DNA of 19,834 bases. It comes from an uncultured Intestinimonas sp. (GTDB lineage: Bacteria; Bacillota_A; Clostridia; Oscillospirales; Oscillospiraceae). Both the position numbers and the translations under genes were made by a program. This document shows, one piece after another, positions 1 to 7,580 of the stretch. The notes under the pieces are model-generated. The model was given only the letters and a program-made list of their open reading frames with translations, made no database searches and was not told where the DNA came from. How positions within the stretch are numbered: the first letter of the stretch is position 1; each line of letters begins with the position of its first letter. Location of the stretch: assembly GCA_958435885.1 (NCBI GenBank), contig CAUBHZ010000003.1, forward strand, positions 1 to 19,834, in the 5' to 3' direction.

Positions 1-1146
1 CGCCTCCAGCATCCCCTCCTCGGAGAGATAGAGCACCGTGGCCGAGAGCTCCGCCTTCAGCCGCCCCTGGTCACCGTCCCGCTCCGCCTCAACCTGGCCC
101 ACGTGGATATGGACATCACAGACCTCCCGCACCGGGGATGCCGTCTCCAGCAGCTCCCGGGCGGTGATCCGACGCTCCCCGTGCTCCAGCAGCCGGGTCA
201 GTGTATAGTTCCGGCGCTGGACCGTCAGGTCGTAGGCCGTGCTGTAGATGTCGGCCAGAAGGGTCACCTGGCGCTCCTCCCGGACCACCGCCTGGGCCAG
301 CATGCCCAGGGCCACCGACATCATCCGGCCCTCATCCCCGTCCAGGGTGCAATCGATCCCGGTCAGGACCACCGACAAGGTACAGTCGGCCTCCTCCCCT
401 ACGCCGCTCACCTCCATGATCTGGGAGAAGGGCAGGGTGAAGTCGGCGCCGCACAGCCCGCCGCCGGGCTCCCGGTACACCAGCCGCAGTCCGGCCTCAC
501 CCTTGAAGATGAGCTTGTTGCCGATGAGCTTGGACTCTCCGCACACCAGATCTACCCGGCTTTTCAGGATCTCTGCCGCCGGCGGCCGGGTGGCGGACAG
601 GCTCAGGTCGTCCGAAAATGTAAAGGATTTTTCCTCTACGCCTACGATAAGACAAGCGGTCTGAGGTTCCTCCAGGGTCTGGATGCCGTTTTGCTCCTGC
701 CCGTCCACGCCGTCGCAGAAACTGGCGGTCTGTGGGGCGTAGGCCTGGACTGCCATGGCCAGGCTCACCCGCACCAGCACCTTTCTGGGGTTGAGGCTCC
801 GGGCATCCGCCCACATCACCCGAGGCTCCGCCGACAGCCGGCACTGCCGGATGAGGCCCGGCGCCTCGGCGGTACAGGTGAAGGGGATGCTGACGGTGAT
901 CCGCCGCACCCCCTCACCGCCCTCCGCCTCATAGAGAACGGCGCACCGGGCCGTCCCGGTCACCTCCGCTTTGCCCTCCTGGGCCTCCTTGTTCCCCAGA
1001 CACACCGCCGCCTCCGTGTCCACGATGCGCAGGATGTCCGGACAGGCGTCTGGGACGATGCTCTCCAGCGTCTCCTCCTGGAAAAGCGTGGTATTCAAAA
1101 CGGTATCGTAGCAGTTGAGTTGGGTGGTCTTCAGTTCCAGCTCCAT
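1..1146 (-). CDS. SPOCS-domain (DUF3794) sporulation protein, SipL-like; 3' end outside the window
   Basis: An open frame of 382 codons runs from an ATG at 1146 to the left edge with no stop, so the C-terminus is missing. It begins MELELKTTQLNCYDTVLN and continues with VPDACPDILRIVDTEA, then alternating beta-rich segments, which resembles DUF3794/SPOCS proteins. SipL of Clostridioides difficile has such domains followed by a C-terminal LysM domain and binds the coat morphogen SpoIVA at the forespore surface. The visible part seems to hold a SPOCS unit near residues 20-150 and further similar ones to about 380. The start has a good ribosome-binding site (AAGGAGAGG, 7 nt before ATG). It lies 68 bp after spoVM and behind a SigE-like promoter, which fits mother-cell expression. 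Family assignment is fairly sure. Naming it SipL needs the missing C-terminus, because Clostridia encode several DUF3794 proteins. Confidence 0.8.
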   Translation of the reverse strand, partial: MELELKTTQLNCYDTVLNTTLFQEETLESIVPDACPDILRIVDTEAAVCLGNKEAQEGKAEVTGTARCAVLYEAEGGEGVRRITVSIPFTCTAEAPGLIRQCRLSAEPRVMWADARSLNPRKVLVRVSLAMAVQAYAPQTASFCDGVDGQEQNGIQTLEEPQTACLIVGVEEKSFTFSDDLSLSATRPPAAEILKSRVDLVCGESKLIGNKLIFKGEAGLRLVYREPGGGLCGADFTLPFSQIMEVSGVGEEADCTLSVVLTGIDCTLDGDEGRMMSVALGMLAQAVVREERQVTLLADIYSTAYDLTVQRRNYTLTRLLEHGERRITARELLETASPVREVCDVHIHVGQVEAERDGDQGRLKAELSATVLYLSEEGMLEA

Positions 1147-1178
1147 AGCGTTCCTCTCCTTGTAGCGTTTCTACAGGG

Positions 1179-1207
1179 AGCATATGTACAAGGTTTCCGG
1201 GCTATGC
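1179..1207 (-). promoter_or_regulatory. Candidate SigE-type sporulation promoter for the SPOCS gene
   Basis: On the minus strand GCATAGC is followed by exactly 14 nt and then CATATGCT, 32 nt before the ATG at 1146. The SigE consensus of endospore formers is roughly GCATATT, 14 nt, CATACAAT; five of seven and five of eight positions match, with the right spacing. The transcript would start about 25 nt before the ATG and include the ribosome-binding site. A small hairpin (TGTAG, AAACG, CTACA; 1161-1175) sits directly before that site. This rests on pattern matching only. Confidence 0.5.
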
Positions 1208-1214
1208 CATTTTT

Positions 1215-1286
1215 TCAGCGCAGGCCGAACAGAGCCTTCAGCACGCCCCGCAGGTATTTGGGGGACCGGACCACGACGATCTTCAT
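1215..1286 (-). CDS. spoVM: SpoVM, stage V sporulation microprotein (23 aa)
   Basis: A 23-codon gene begins MKIVVVRSPKYL and ends GVLKALFGLR. Its length (26 aa in Bacillus subtilis), its amphipathic Lys/Arg pattern, the SPK-(Y/F)-L segment followed by a G-(V/I)-(L/V) helix and the terminal LFG motif all match SpoVM. This peptide inserts into the outer forespore membrane, recognises its positive curvature and anchors SpoIVA at the base of the coat. The ribosome-binding site AAGGAGG lies 10 nt before the ATG. In B. subtilis spoVM also closes the prpC-prkC-rsgA-rpe-thiN cluster, so the position supports the call. Here it follows rsgA by 73 bp, with rpe and thiN absent. It is easily missed by gene callers because of its size. 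Confidence 0.9.
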   Translation of the reverse strand: MKIVVVRSPKYLRGVLKALFGLR

Positions 1287-1349
1287 AGAAAAACGCCTCC
1301 TTCCACGTAGACTGGCACCGCTGTTACCAGTATACGCAGAAGGAGGCGT
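1287..1349 (-). terminator. Large hairpin plus U-tract after rsgA; overlaps the spoVM ribosome-binding site
   Basis: Two 23-nt arms (1327-1349 and 1293-1315) around an 11-nt loop match at 20 of 23 positions in DNA. In RNA two of the differences become G-U pairs, so 22 of 23 can pair. The 3' arm ends in GGAAGGAGGCG and is followed by TTTTTCT and then the spoVM ATG. The layout is that of an intrinsic terminator starting 10 nt after the rsgA stop. The AAGGAGG of spoVM is fully inside the 3' arm, so it would be hidden in any read-through transcript. Confidence 0.75.
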
Positions 1350-1359
1350 GATGTGTGTC

Positions 1360-2268
1360 TCAGCCCTTTCCGTGCTTTTCCAGCTCCCATTCCCGCAGGT
1401 CCTTGACCTGCTCCCACAGCCTGACGTAGCTGGCATGCCGGCTGGACATGATCTTTCCTTCTTCTAGGGCGGCAAGCACTGCACAGCCCTTTTCCTTTAC
1501 ATGTGAACAGCCTACGAACTGACATTCGCCCAAATAGGGCCGGAACTCCCGAAAGGCCCGCTCCAGCTCCTCCTTCCGAAGCAGCTCCATGCGCTCCGTG
1601 TCAAAGGAGGAGAAGCCGGGGGTATCGGCCACCACGGCGTCCGCCCCCAGGCGGTAGAGCTCCACATGCCGGGTGGTGTGGCGGCCGCGACCCAGCTTTT
1701 CGCTGACCTCTCCCACCTGAAGATGGAAGCCAGGCGAGAGGGCGTTGAGGATGCTGGACTTGCCCACGCCGGAATTTCCTGTGAAGGCAGATACCTTTCC
1801 AGATATTGCGGCTCTAAGATCTTCGATACCCTCCCCCGTCTCGGCACTGACCCGGAGAGTGGGAAAACCGGCGGCGGTGTAGATCTCATAGAGCTCATCG
1901 GCGGGTGCCAGGTCACACTTGTTGATACAGATGAGGCAGTCGCAGCCATCCTTGCTGTCGGCGATGGCGGTCACCCGGTCGATGAGGAAAGGGTCGGTGA
2001 CAGGAATGGCTCCGGAGGCGATGATGACCAGTTGGTCGATGTTGGCCACGGCGGGGCGCTGGAACTCATTTTTCCGGGGCAGGATCTCGTCCAGGGCCCC
2101 GGTGCCCTCGGGAAGGCGGGTAAATCTCACCCGGTCTCCCACCAGGGGCGTGATCTTCTGATGGCGGAACTTCCCTCGCGCCCGGCAGGAGATCAGCTCC
2201 CCGCTGCCGTCATCCACATAGTAGAAGCCGCTGAGGGCTTTGCGGATCAGTCCGGTCCCTTCGCTCAT
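1360..2268 (-). CDS. rsgA: Ribosome small-subunit-dependent GTPase RsgA (302 aa)
   Basis: RsgA (YloQ/CpgA) is a circularly permuted GTPase that binds the 30S subunit late in its maturation. The N-terminal 70 residues form the OB-fold region. The GTPase motifs come in permuted order: NKCD at 116-119, P-loop GNSGVGKS at 164-171, the RGRHTTRH switch at about 194-201 and DTPGF at 215-219. A C-terminal zinc-binding set follows (C249, C254, H256, C262). Length is usual for the family. The start overlaps the prkC stop by 4 nt (ATGA), so translation is probably coupled. In B. subtilis this GTPase is a substrate of PrkC, consistent with the neighbourhood. A hairpin terminator follows 10 nt after the stop. 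Confidence 0.96.
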   Translation of the reverse strand: MSEGTGLIRKALSGFYYVDDGSGELISCRARGKFRHQKITPLVGDRVRFTRLPEGTGALDEILPRKNEFQRPAVANIDQLVIIASGAIPVTDPFLIDRVTAIADSKDGCDCLICINKCDLAPADELYEIYTAAGFPTLRVSAETGEGIEDLRAAISGKVSAFTGNSGVGKSSILNALSPGFHLQVGEVSEKLGRGRHTTRHVELYRLGADAVVADTPGFSSFDTERMELLRKEELERAFREFRPYLGECQFVGCSHVKEKGCAVLAALEEGKIMSSRHASYVRLWEQVKDLREWELEKHGKG

Positions 2269-4337
2269 CCCGCCTTCACATCCCCGGTATCAAAGTCGAT
2301 CTCGATGCTGTGGTCCTTTTCGCCATTGATATAGATGTCATATTTCTGCTTCCCTTTTCCGGTGATATTGAAAACAACGCTTTTAACCATCAGGGGGACC
2401 TGCCAGGTCTGGTCGTAACCGGAGCCATTGATCCGCACCGTGACGATCTCATCCGGATCGCCCTCCGGAAGTATCACCGTATACTGCTTTGTTTTCACTT
2501 CCGGGTCCACGCTGGGCGTGGGCGATGTGCTGGGAGCCGGCTCCTCCGGAGCCGGGCTCTCCACGCTGGGCTGTTCCTCAGAGCTGCCGGAGCCGTTGCT
2601 CACCTGGAGGGTGACCGTGGTTCCCTCCTCCACCTGGGTGGTAGCGGGGATGCTCTGGAGGAGCACCGTATCCCTGGGCTTGTCGCTGTCAATATAAACT
2701 GGGTTTACCACCAGCCCCAGGCCCTCCTTACCCTCCAGCAGCTCCCTTGCATCGGACAGTGACATGCCCTCCACCATGAGCATGGTGCGCTGGGCCACAT
2801 CGGGACCCTGACTCACAAAGATCTCGATCATGGTGTCAGGCTGGAGGGCGCTGTCCGCCAGAGGAACTGTGCGAGTCACGTTGTCCTTGGTGATCTCATC
2901 GGAGGCCTCGTAGCTCATGGTGATATTGGCCTTGGAGATCCCCAGGTCCAACAGGGCCTGCTGGGCCTCCCGGTAATCCTTGTTCACCAGGTCGGGCATA
3001 TAGACGGGCTCCTCACCGGCGCTGGTGGTCACGGTGATGGTGAGATCCTCTCCGGAAACCTGCTGCCTGGCCTCCGGCTCCTGAGAGACGATCTTGCCCG
3101 GCTCCAGACTGCTGGATACCGAGCCGCCCTCCACAATCTCAAAGATTCCCTGGACCTTTGGATCGGACATGGCCTCCTCCACCGTCATGCCATAGAGGTT
3201 GGGGACGGTGTGGCGGTTGTCGGACTGGAAACTGTTGCTGAAGAAGACCACCCACAGCAATACGCCAATCCCGATGATAAAAACCAAGATAGAGGCCACG
3301 GCCAAGGGGACCGACATACTGGCGCGCTGCCGTTTTCTAGGCCGTTCGGACGGAGTACGCACTCCATCTTCCTCCCGGTCCCGGCGGCGCATGGAGGCAG
3401 TGTCCCCGCTTCTGCGGCGGCTCCCCGTTCCAATGACCTGGGTGGGCTCGTCTGTCACGTCCGGCGTGGCAAAGAGCTTGTCCGGATCATACTCCAGATC
3501 GATGCTGGGGTCCTTCCGGAACTCCTCCAGATCATAGAGCATGTCGTCGGCATTGCGGTAACGGTTCTCCACCTTGGGTGCCATAGCCTTCATGGTGATG
3601 GCCTCCAGAGCCTCCGGGATGTCGGGGTTGAGCTCCCGTGGCGGCAGAGGGATGGAGTTGATGTGCTGGATGGCCACCGACACCGGCGTATCCCCCTCGA
3701 AGGGCAGCCGGCCGGTGAGCATCTCATAGAGCACCACACCGGCGGAGTAGATGTCGCTGCGGCCGTCGATCCGGCTGCCTCTGGCCTGTTCGGGTGAGAT
3801 ATCGTGGACGGACCCCAGGGCCTCCTGGGTCAGGGTGCTCTGGGCGGCGGAAGCCAGCCGGGCGATGCCGAAATCGGTGACCTTGATGCTGCCGTCCCGC
3901 AGAACCATGATGTTCTGGGGCTTGATATCCCGGTGGATGATGCCCCGCCCATGGGCGTGGGAGAGGGCCTTCATGATCTGGGTGATGAAGTGGAGGGACT
4001 CCTTCCAGCTCAGGGGTCCTCCCTTCCGCTGCATATACTGCTTGAGGGTGATGCCGTCGATGAGCTCCATGACGATGTACTCCACCTGCTCGGAGCGGCT
4101 CACGTCGTACACCGCCATGATGTTGGGGTGGGAGAGCATGGCCACGGCCTGGGACTCATCGTGGAACCGGCGGCGGAACTCCGCGTCCTTGGCCAGATCG
4201 TCCTTGAGGATCTTGATCGCCACCAGCCGGTTGAGCCGGTGGTCTCGTCCCTTGAACACCACCGCCATGCCGCCGGTACCGATCCGCTCCAGGATCTCAT
4301 ATCGGTTGTCCAGCAATTTCCCTATGTATTGATCCAT
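2265..4337 (-). CDS. prkC: Membrane Ser/Thr protein kinase with PASTA repeats (PrkC/PknB type, 690 aa)
   Basis: A Hanks-type kinase occupies residues 1-275: glycine loop GTGGMAVV (20-27), catalytic lysine K42, HRDIKPQN (135-142) and DFG (155-157). A basic, Ser/Arg-rich juxtamembrane stretch (305-342) leads to one membrane helix (343-366). Three extracellular PASTA repeats follow (about 376-441, 445-512, 515-582), which in the family sense muropeptides or lipid II. Then come a Pro/Ser/Thr/Glu-rich linker (583-612) and an extra beta-rich C-terminal domain (613-690). Family members have varying PASTA numbers; the terminal domain is less usual. The segment GSVHDISPEQARG has Asp179 where relatives typically have Tyr or Phe before the APE-like motif. 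The gene follows its phosphatase by 19 bp and overlaps rsgA, the standard prpC-prkC-rsgA order. Confidence 0.95.
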   Translation of the reverse strand: MDQYIGKLLDNRYEILERIGTGGMAVVFKGRDHRLNRLVAIKILKDDLAKDAEFRRRFHDESQAVAMLSHPNIMAVYDVSRSEQVEYIVMELIDGITLKQYMQRKGGPLSWKESLHFITQIMKALSHAHGRGIIHRDIKPQNIMVLRDGSIKVTDFGIARLASAAQSTLTQEALGSVHDISPEQARGSRIDGRSDIYSAGVVLYEMLTGRLPFEGDTPVSVAIQHINSIPLPPRELNPDIPEALEAITMKAMAPKVENRYRNADDMLYDLEEFRKDPSIDLEYDPDKLFATPDVTDEPTQVIGTGSRRRSGDTASMRRRDREEDGVRTPSERPRKRQRASMSVPLAVASILVFIIGIGVLLWVVFFSNSFQSDNRHTVPNLYGMTVEEAMSDPKVQGIFEIVEGGSVSSSLEPGKIVSQEPEARQQVSGEDLTITVTTSAGEEPVYMPDLVNKDYREAQQALLDLGISKANITMSYEASDEITKDNVTRTVPLADSALQPDTMIEIFVSQGPDVAQRTMLMVEGMSLSDARELLEGKEGLGLVVNPVYIDSDKPRDTVLLQSIPATTQVEEGTTVTLQVSNGSGSSEEQPSVESPAPEEPAPSTSPTPSVDPEVKTKQYTVILPEGDPDEIVTVRINGSGYDQTWQVPLMVKSVVFNITGKGKQKYDIYINGEKDHSIEIDFDTGDVKAG

Positions 4338-4356
4338 AATGGGGGTATCCTCCTTG

Positions 4357-5085
4357 TTACATCTGAAGCAGGACCGCGGTCACGTTGTCCGGCGCACCTC
4401 TGGACAGGGCAATGTCCAGCAGCCGCCGACAGCAGTCCTCCGCAGGGCCGCCGTGGAGGACCTCATAGAGGAGTTCCTGATCGGAGACCACATTGCTCAG
4501 GCCGTCGGAGCAGAGGAGCAGCGCGTCGCCCGGCTCCATGGGCTGGCGGAAGAGATCGGCCCGAAGCTTGGATTCCGCACCCAGCGCCCGGGTGATGAGG
4601 TTCTTCTGAGGATGCTGCCTGGCCTGTTCCGGGGTGATCTGCCCCCGGGCCACTAGATCCTCCACTACCGAGTGATCCCGGGTCACCTTGGTGATCCCGT
4701 CCGGCTGCACCAGATAGCACCGGCTGTCACCGATGTTCAGGATGTACGCCTGGCTGCCGATGACCAGCGCGGCCACCATGGTGGTGCCCATGCCCCGGCA
4801 GTCGGCGTCCACGCTGGCCCGGAAATGGACGGCGCCGTTGGCCTGCTCCGCCGCGAAATGGAGGAGGGCCTCCGGCTCGTTCCGCCATTGCTCCGGCGGT
4901 TGGGCTTTGGCCGTCTCCAGGAAGGTCTCCACCGCCAGCTGGCTGGCCACGTTGCCCGCCTTGGCGCCGCCCATGCCGTCACAGACGATGCCCAGCGCCA
5001 TATCCTCGGCAAGGAGCTCAATGTGGTAGTCGTCCTGGTTTTGCTGACGGACCACACCCACATCCGTGATGCCCCATATGTTCAT
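4357..5085 (-). CDS. prpC: PP2C-family Ser/Thr protein phosphatase (Stp/PrpC, 242 aa)
   Basis: This is the metal-dependent phosphatase that reverses phosphorylation by the adjacent PASTA kinase. The PP2C metal-binding and core motifs are all visible: N16-Q-D18, DGMGG (36-40), GTT (100-102), GDSR (119-122), DHS (137-139), SDGLS (193-197) and the final DN pair (233-234). The first motif reads NQD where many relatives have NED, which keeps the metal-binding aspartate. There is no signal peptide or membrane helix, so it is cytosolic. Length is typical. It starts 6 bp after the rlmN stop and ends 19 bp before prkC, so it is part of the same transcription unit. Confidence 0.95.
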   Translation of the reverse strand: MNIWGITDVGVVRQQNQDDYHIELLAEDMALGIVCDGMGGAKAGNVASQLAVETFLETAKAQPPEQWRNEPEALLHFAAEQANGAVHFRASVDADCRGMGTTMVAALVIGSQAYILNIGDSRCYLVQPDGITKVTRDHSVVEDLVARGQITPEQARQHPQKNLITRALGAESKLRADLFRQPMEPGDALLLCSDGLSNVVSDQELLYEVLHGGPAEDCCRRLLDIALSRGAPDNVTAVLLQM

Positions 5086-5091
5086 ATCGAA

Positions 5092-6159
5092 TCAGTCCTT
5101 TCGCCCATCCGGCCAGACCTTGTCTGCCGGCGACTCAGATCCCTCGCCCATGGCCTTCCGCCGCAGCTGACCGCAGGAGGCATCGATGTCGCCCCCCAGC
5201 TTCCGCCGCACCGTGACGGTGATGCCCTGACGCTCCAGGCGGCGCTGGAACTCCGCCACACGGCGGCTGGGCTTCAGGGGACTCTCCTTCACCTCGTTGA
5301 GGGGAATGAGGTTCACATGTCCCGGCGTTCCCTTCAGATGCCGCGCCAGAAGGTCGGCCTGGGCATCGCTGTCGTTGACCCCGTCGATCATGGCGTACTC
5401 ATAAGAGATACGCCGGCCGGTGGTCTCGAAATACCGGCGGCAGGTGTCGAAGAGCTTCTCCACTCCGATCCCCCGATTTACCGGCATGATTTTGCTCCGG
5501 GTCTCGTCGTCCGGCGCATGGAGGGAGACCGACAAGGTCAATTGTAACCGATGCTCCGCCAGTTTGTCAATTTTCTCCGTGAGACCGCAGGTGGACAGGG
5601 AGATGTGGCGCATGCCGATGTTGAGCCCGTCCGGGTGGTTCACCAGCTCCAGGAAGCGCAGCACGGTATCAAAATTGTCCAGCGGCTCACCGATGCCCAT
5701 GAGAACGATGTTTGAGATGGGTACACCCGCGTCCAGCTGAGTGAACAGGACCTGATCGATCATCTCAGAAGGTGTCAAGTCTCTGACCTTGCCCCCCAGT
5801 GTGGAGGCACAGAAGGCGCAGCCCATCCGGCAGCCCACCTGAGAGGAGATACATACAGTATTCCCATGGTGGTAGCGCATCAAAACCGTCTCGATGCAAT
5901 TTCCGTCCAGGAGCCGCCAGAGGTATTTGATGGTACCGTCCTGGGCGGAGACCTGCTTGCGGGCCACCTCCGGGTGGGTGATCACACACTGGGCGCTCAG
6001 CCGCTCCCGCAAAGACTTGGAGAGATTGGTCATCTCGTCAAAGGAGGTCGCCCCCCGCTGGAGCCAGGTAAAGATCTGCTTGGCCCGGAAACCGGGCTCC
6101 CCCTGCTCCTTGAGCCAGACGCCCAGCTCCTCCTGAGTCATGGATTTGATGTCGATCAT
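5092..6159 (-). CDS. rlmN: Dual-specificity 23S rRNA A2503-C2 / tRNA A37-C2 methyltransferase RlmN (355 aa)
   Basis: RlmN is a radical-SAM enzyme that methylates C2 of A2503 in 23S rRNA and A37 in some tRNAs. The 4Fe-4S cluster motif CRMGCAFC is at about 110-117. The second catalytic cysteine, which carries the methyl group, is C329 in DIDASCGQL. The chosen ATG gives the usual family start (MIDIKSMTQEEL) and has GGGGGAG 6-7 nt upstream. An in-frame ATG at 6222 would add 21 residues that do not resemble RlmN and would overlap rsmB by 11 bp; it also has a fair ribosome-binding site, so the longer form cannot be excluded. The last 20 or so residues after CGQLRRK are a non-conserved acidic/basic tail. 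Confidence 0.95.
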   Translation of the reverse strand: MIDIKSMTQEELGVWLKEQGEPGFRAKQIFTWLQRGATSFDEMTNLSKSLRERLSAQCVITHPEVARKQVSAQDGTIKYLWRLLDGNCIETVLMRYHHGNTVCISSQVGCRMGCAFCASTLGGKVRDLTPSEMIDQVLFTQLDAGVPISNIVLMGIGEPLDNFDTVLRFLELVNHPDGLNIGMRHISLSTCGLTEKIDKLAEHRLQLTLSVSLHAPDDETRSKIMPVNRGIGVEKLFDTCRRYFETTGRRISYEYAMIDGVNDSDAQADLLARHLKGTPGHVNLIPLNEVKESPLKPSRRVAEFQRRLERQGITVTVRRKLGGDIDASCGQLRRKAMGEGSESPADKVWPDGRKD

Positions 6160-6211
6160 GTCATGCTCCCCCGCCGCCCTTTCGGCGGCATCTGTCCGTA
6201 TTTTGAGGCGG

Positions 6212-7555
6212 TCAGGCGTCATCCGCCCTTCTCCTCAGCTTCGCGAAGAAAAATCCATCGGTGCCGTGCCGCTGGGGCCACAGAGTGACCATGCCCGACC
6301 GCACCTCTCCCACCGGTCCCGGGAGGGTAAAGCCCTCCAGAGTGTACTCCGGATGGCGCTCCAGGAAGGCGGTCACGATGTTCTCATTCTCCGGGCTCTG
6401 TAAAGTACATGTACAGTACAGTAATACGCCTCCAGGCTTTACATAGGTGGAGACGTTCTCCAAAATGGCCGCCTGCACGGCGGGGAGCCCGGTCAGGGGA
6501 GCCGGGTCCTTATAGCGGATATCCGGTTTCTTCCGAATGATACCCAGTCCGGAGCAGGGCACATCGGCCATCACCAGGTCGAAAGCCCCCTCCCACTCAG
6601 CCCGGTGGGCCTTGCCGTCCTGGACGGCGGAGGTGAGACAGGTGATCCCCAACCGCTTCGCTCCGGCATCGATCAGGGCCTTCTTGTGGGCATGGATATC
6701 GCAGGAGACCAGCTTGCCCTCATCCCCCATGGCAATGGCGGCGGCAAAGGACTTGCCGCCAGGCGCGGCGCAGGCGTCCAGCACTGCCATTCCGGGCTTG
6801 GGCTCCGCCGCCAGCACTGCTAGCCGGGCACCGGCATCCTGGATGTAGATGCGCCCCTCCCGGAAAGCCGTAAGATTCTCCAGATCGCCGCCGCCGGTGA
6901 GGGTCAGACAGTCGGGCAGCCAGGGGTGGAGCTCCGCCTGGGCGCCCTCCTCCCGCAGAGAGGCCCGCACCTCCTCTGTATTTCCTCGAAGACGGTTGAC
7001 CTGGGCCACCGTAGGCGGCTCACCGTTGTCCAGGGCCAGAAGGCGCTCCGCCTCTACCGAGCCCAGCGCCTCCAGAAAGGTCTTTACCAACCACTCAGGG
7101 TGACTGTAACGTACGGAGAGGTAAGAAACCGGGTCCTCCTCCGGGATGGTGGGCAGACGGTCGATGTTACGGGCCATGGAGCGGAGGATGCCGTTCACCA
7201 GGCCCGGGCTTCTGGGATTTTTGCTGTGCCGCTTCACCAGGTCCACCGACTCGTTGACGGCGGCGCTCACCGGCACCCGGGTGAGAAAGGCCATCTGGTA
7301 AGCCCCCAGCCGCAGGGCGTTGAGGACTTTGTTCTCCATCCGCTCCGGCCTCACCGTGGAGAATTTTCCGATATAGAAGTCCAGCAGCAGCCGGTTCTGG
7401 AGCACACCAAAACACAGCCGGGTGGCCAGTGCGGCGTCCCGGCTGTCCAGGCCGGCGGCCCGGATATTCTTTTTCAGCGACAGATCCGACCAGGCGCCTT
7501 GCCGGTCGCAGGCGGACAGGGTCAGCAGCGCCACCTCCCGGGCATTGCCGGCCAT
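6212..7555 (-). CDS. rsmB: 16S rRNA (cytosine967-C5)-methyltransferase RsmB (447 aa)
   Basis: RsmB (Sun/Fmu) makes m5C967 in 16S rRNA. Residues 1-130 form the NusB-like RNA-binding domain. The SAM-binding loop is DACAAPGGK (260-268). The two cysteines of the m5C reaction are in DVPCSGLG (C334) and YCTCTLQSPEN (C383, the nucleophile by family analogy). Length is typical. The gene sits between fmt and rlmN as in most Bacillota. It starts 25 bp after the fmt stop with a purine-rich ribosome-binding site (GGAGAGAGGGAG). Confidence 0.96.
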   Translation of the reverse strand: MAGNAREVALLTLSACDRQGAWSDLSLKKNIRAAGLDSRDAALATRLCFGVLQNRLLLDFYIGKFSTVRPERMENKVLNALRLGAYQMAFLTRVPVSAAVNESVDLVKRHSKNPRSPGLVNGILRSMARNIDRLPTIPEEDPVSYLSVRYSHPEWLVKTFLEALGSVEAERLLALDNGEPPTVAQVNRLRGNTEEVRASLREEGAQAELHPWLPDCLTLTGGGDLENLTAFREGRIYIQDAGARLAVLAAEPKPGMAVLDACAAPGGKSFAAAIAMGDEGKLVSCDIHAHKKALIDAGAKRLGITCLTSAVQDGKAHRAEWEGAFDLVMADVPCSGLGIIRKKPDIRYKDPAPLTGLPAVQAAILENVSTYVKPGGVLLYCTCTLQSPENENIVTAFLERHPEYTLEGFTLPGPVGEVRSGMVTLWPQRHGTDGFFFAKLRRRADDA

Positions 7556-7580
7556 AGGATCACTCCCTCTCTCCTACTCT

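Noticed and set aside
103..1467. Long plus-strand open frame (454 codons)
   Set aside because: It lies opposite the SPOCS gene, spoVM and the end of rsgA, has low-complexity Pro/Gly/Leu/His-rich composition and no family resemblance. It is an antisense shadow typical of GC-rich DNA.
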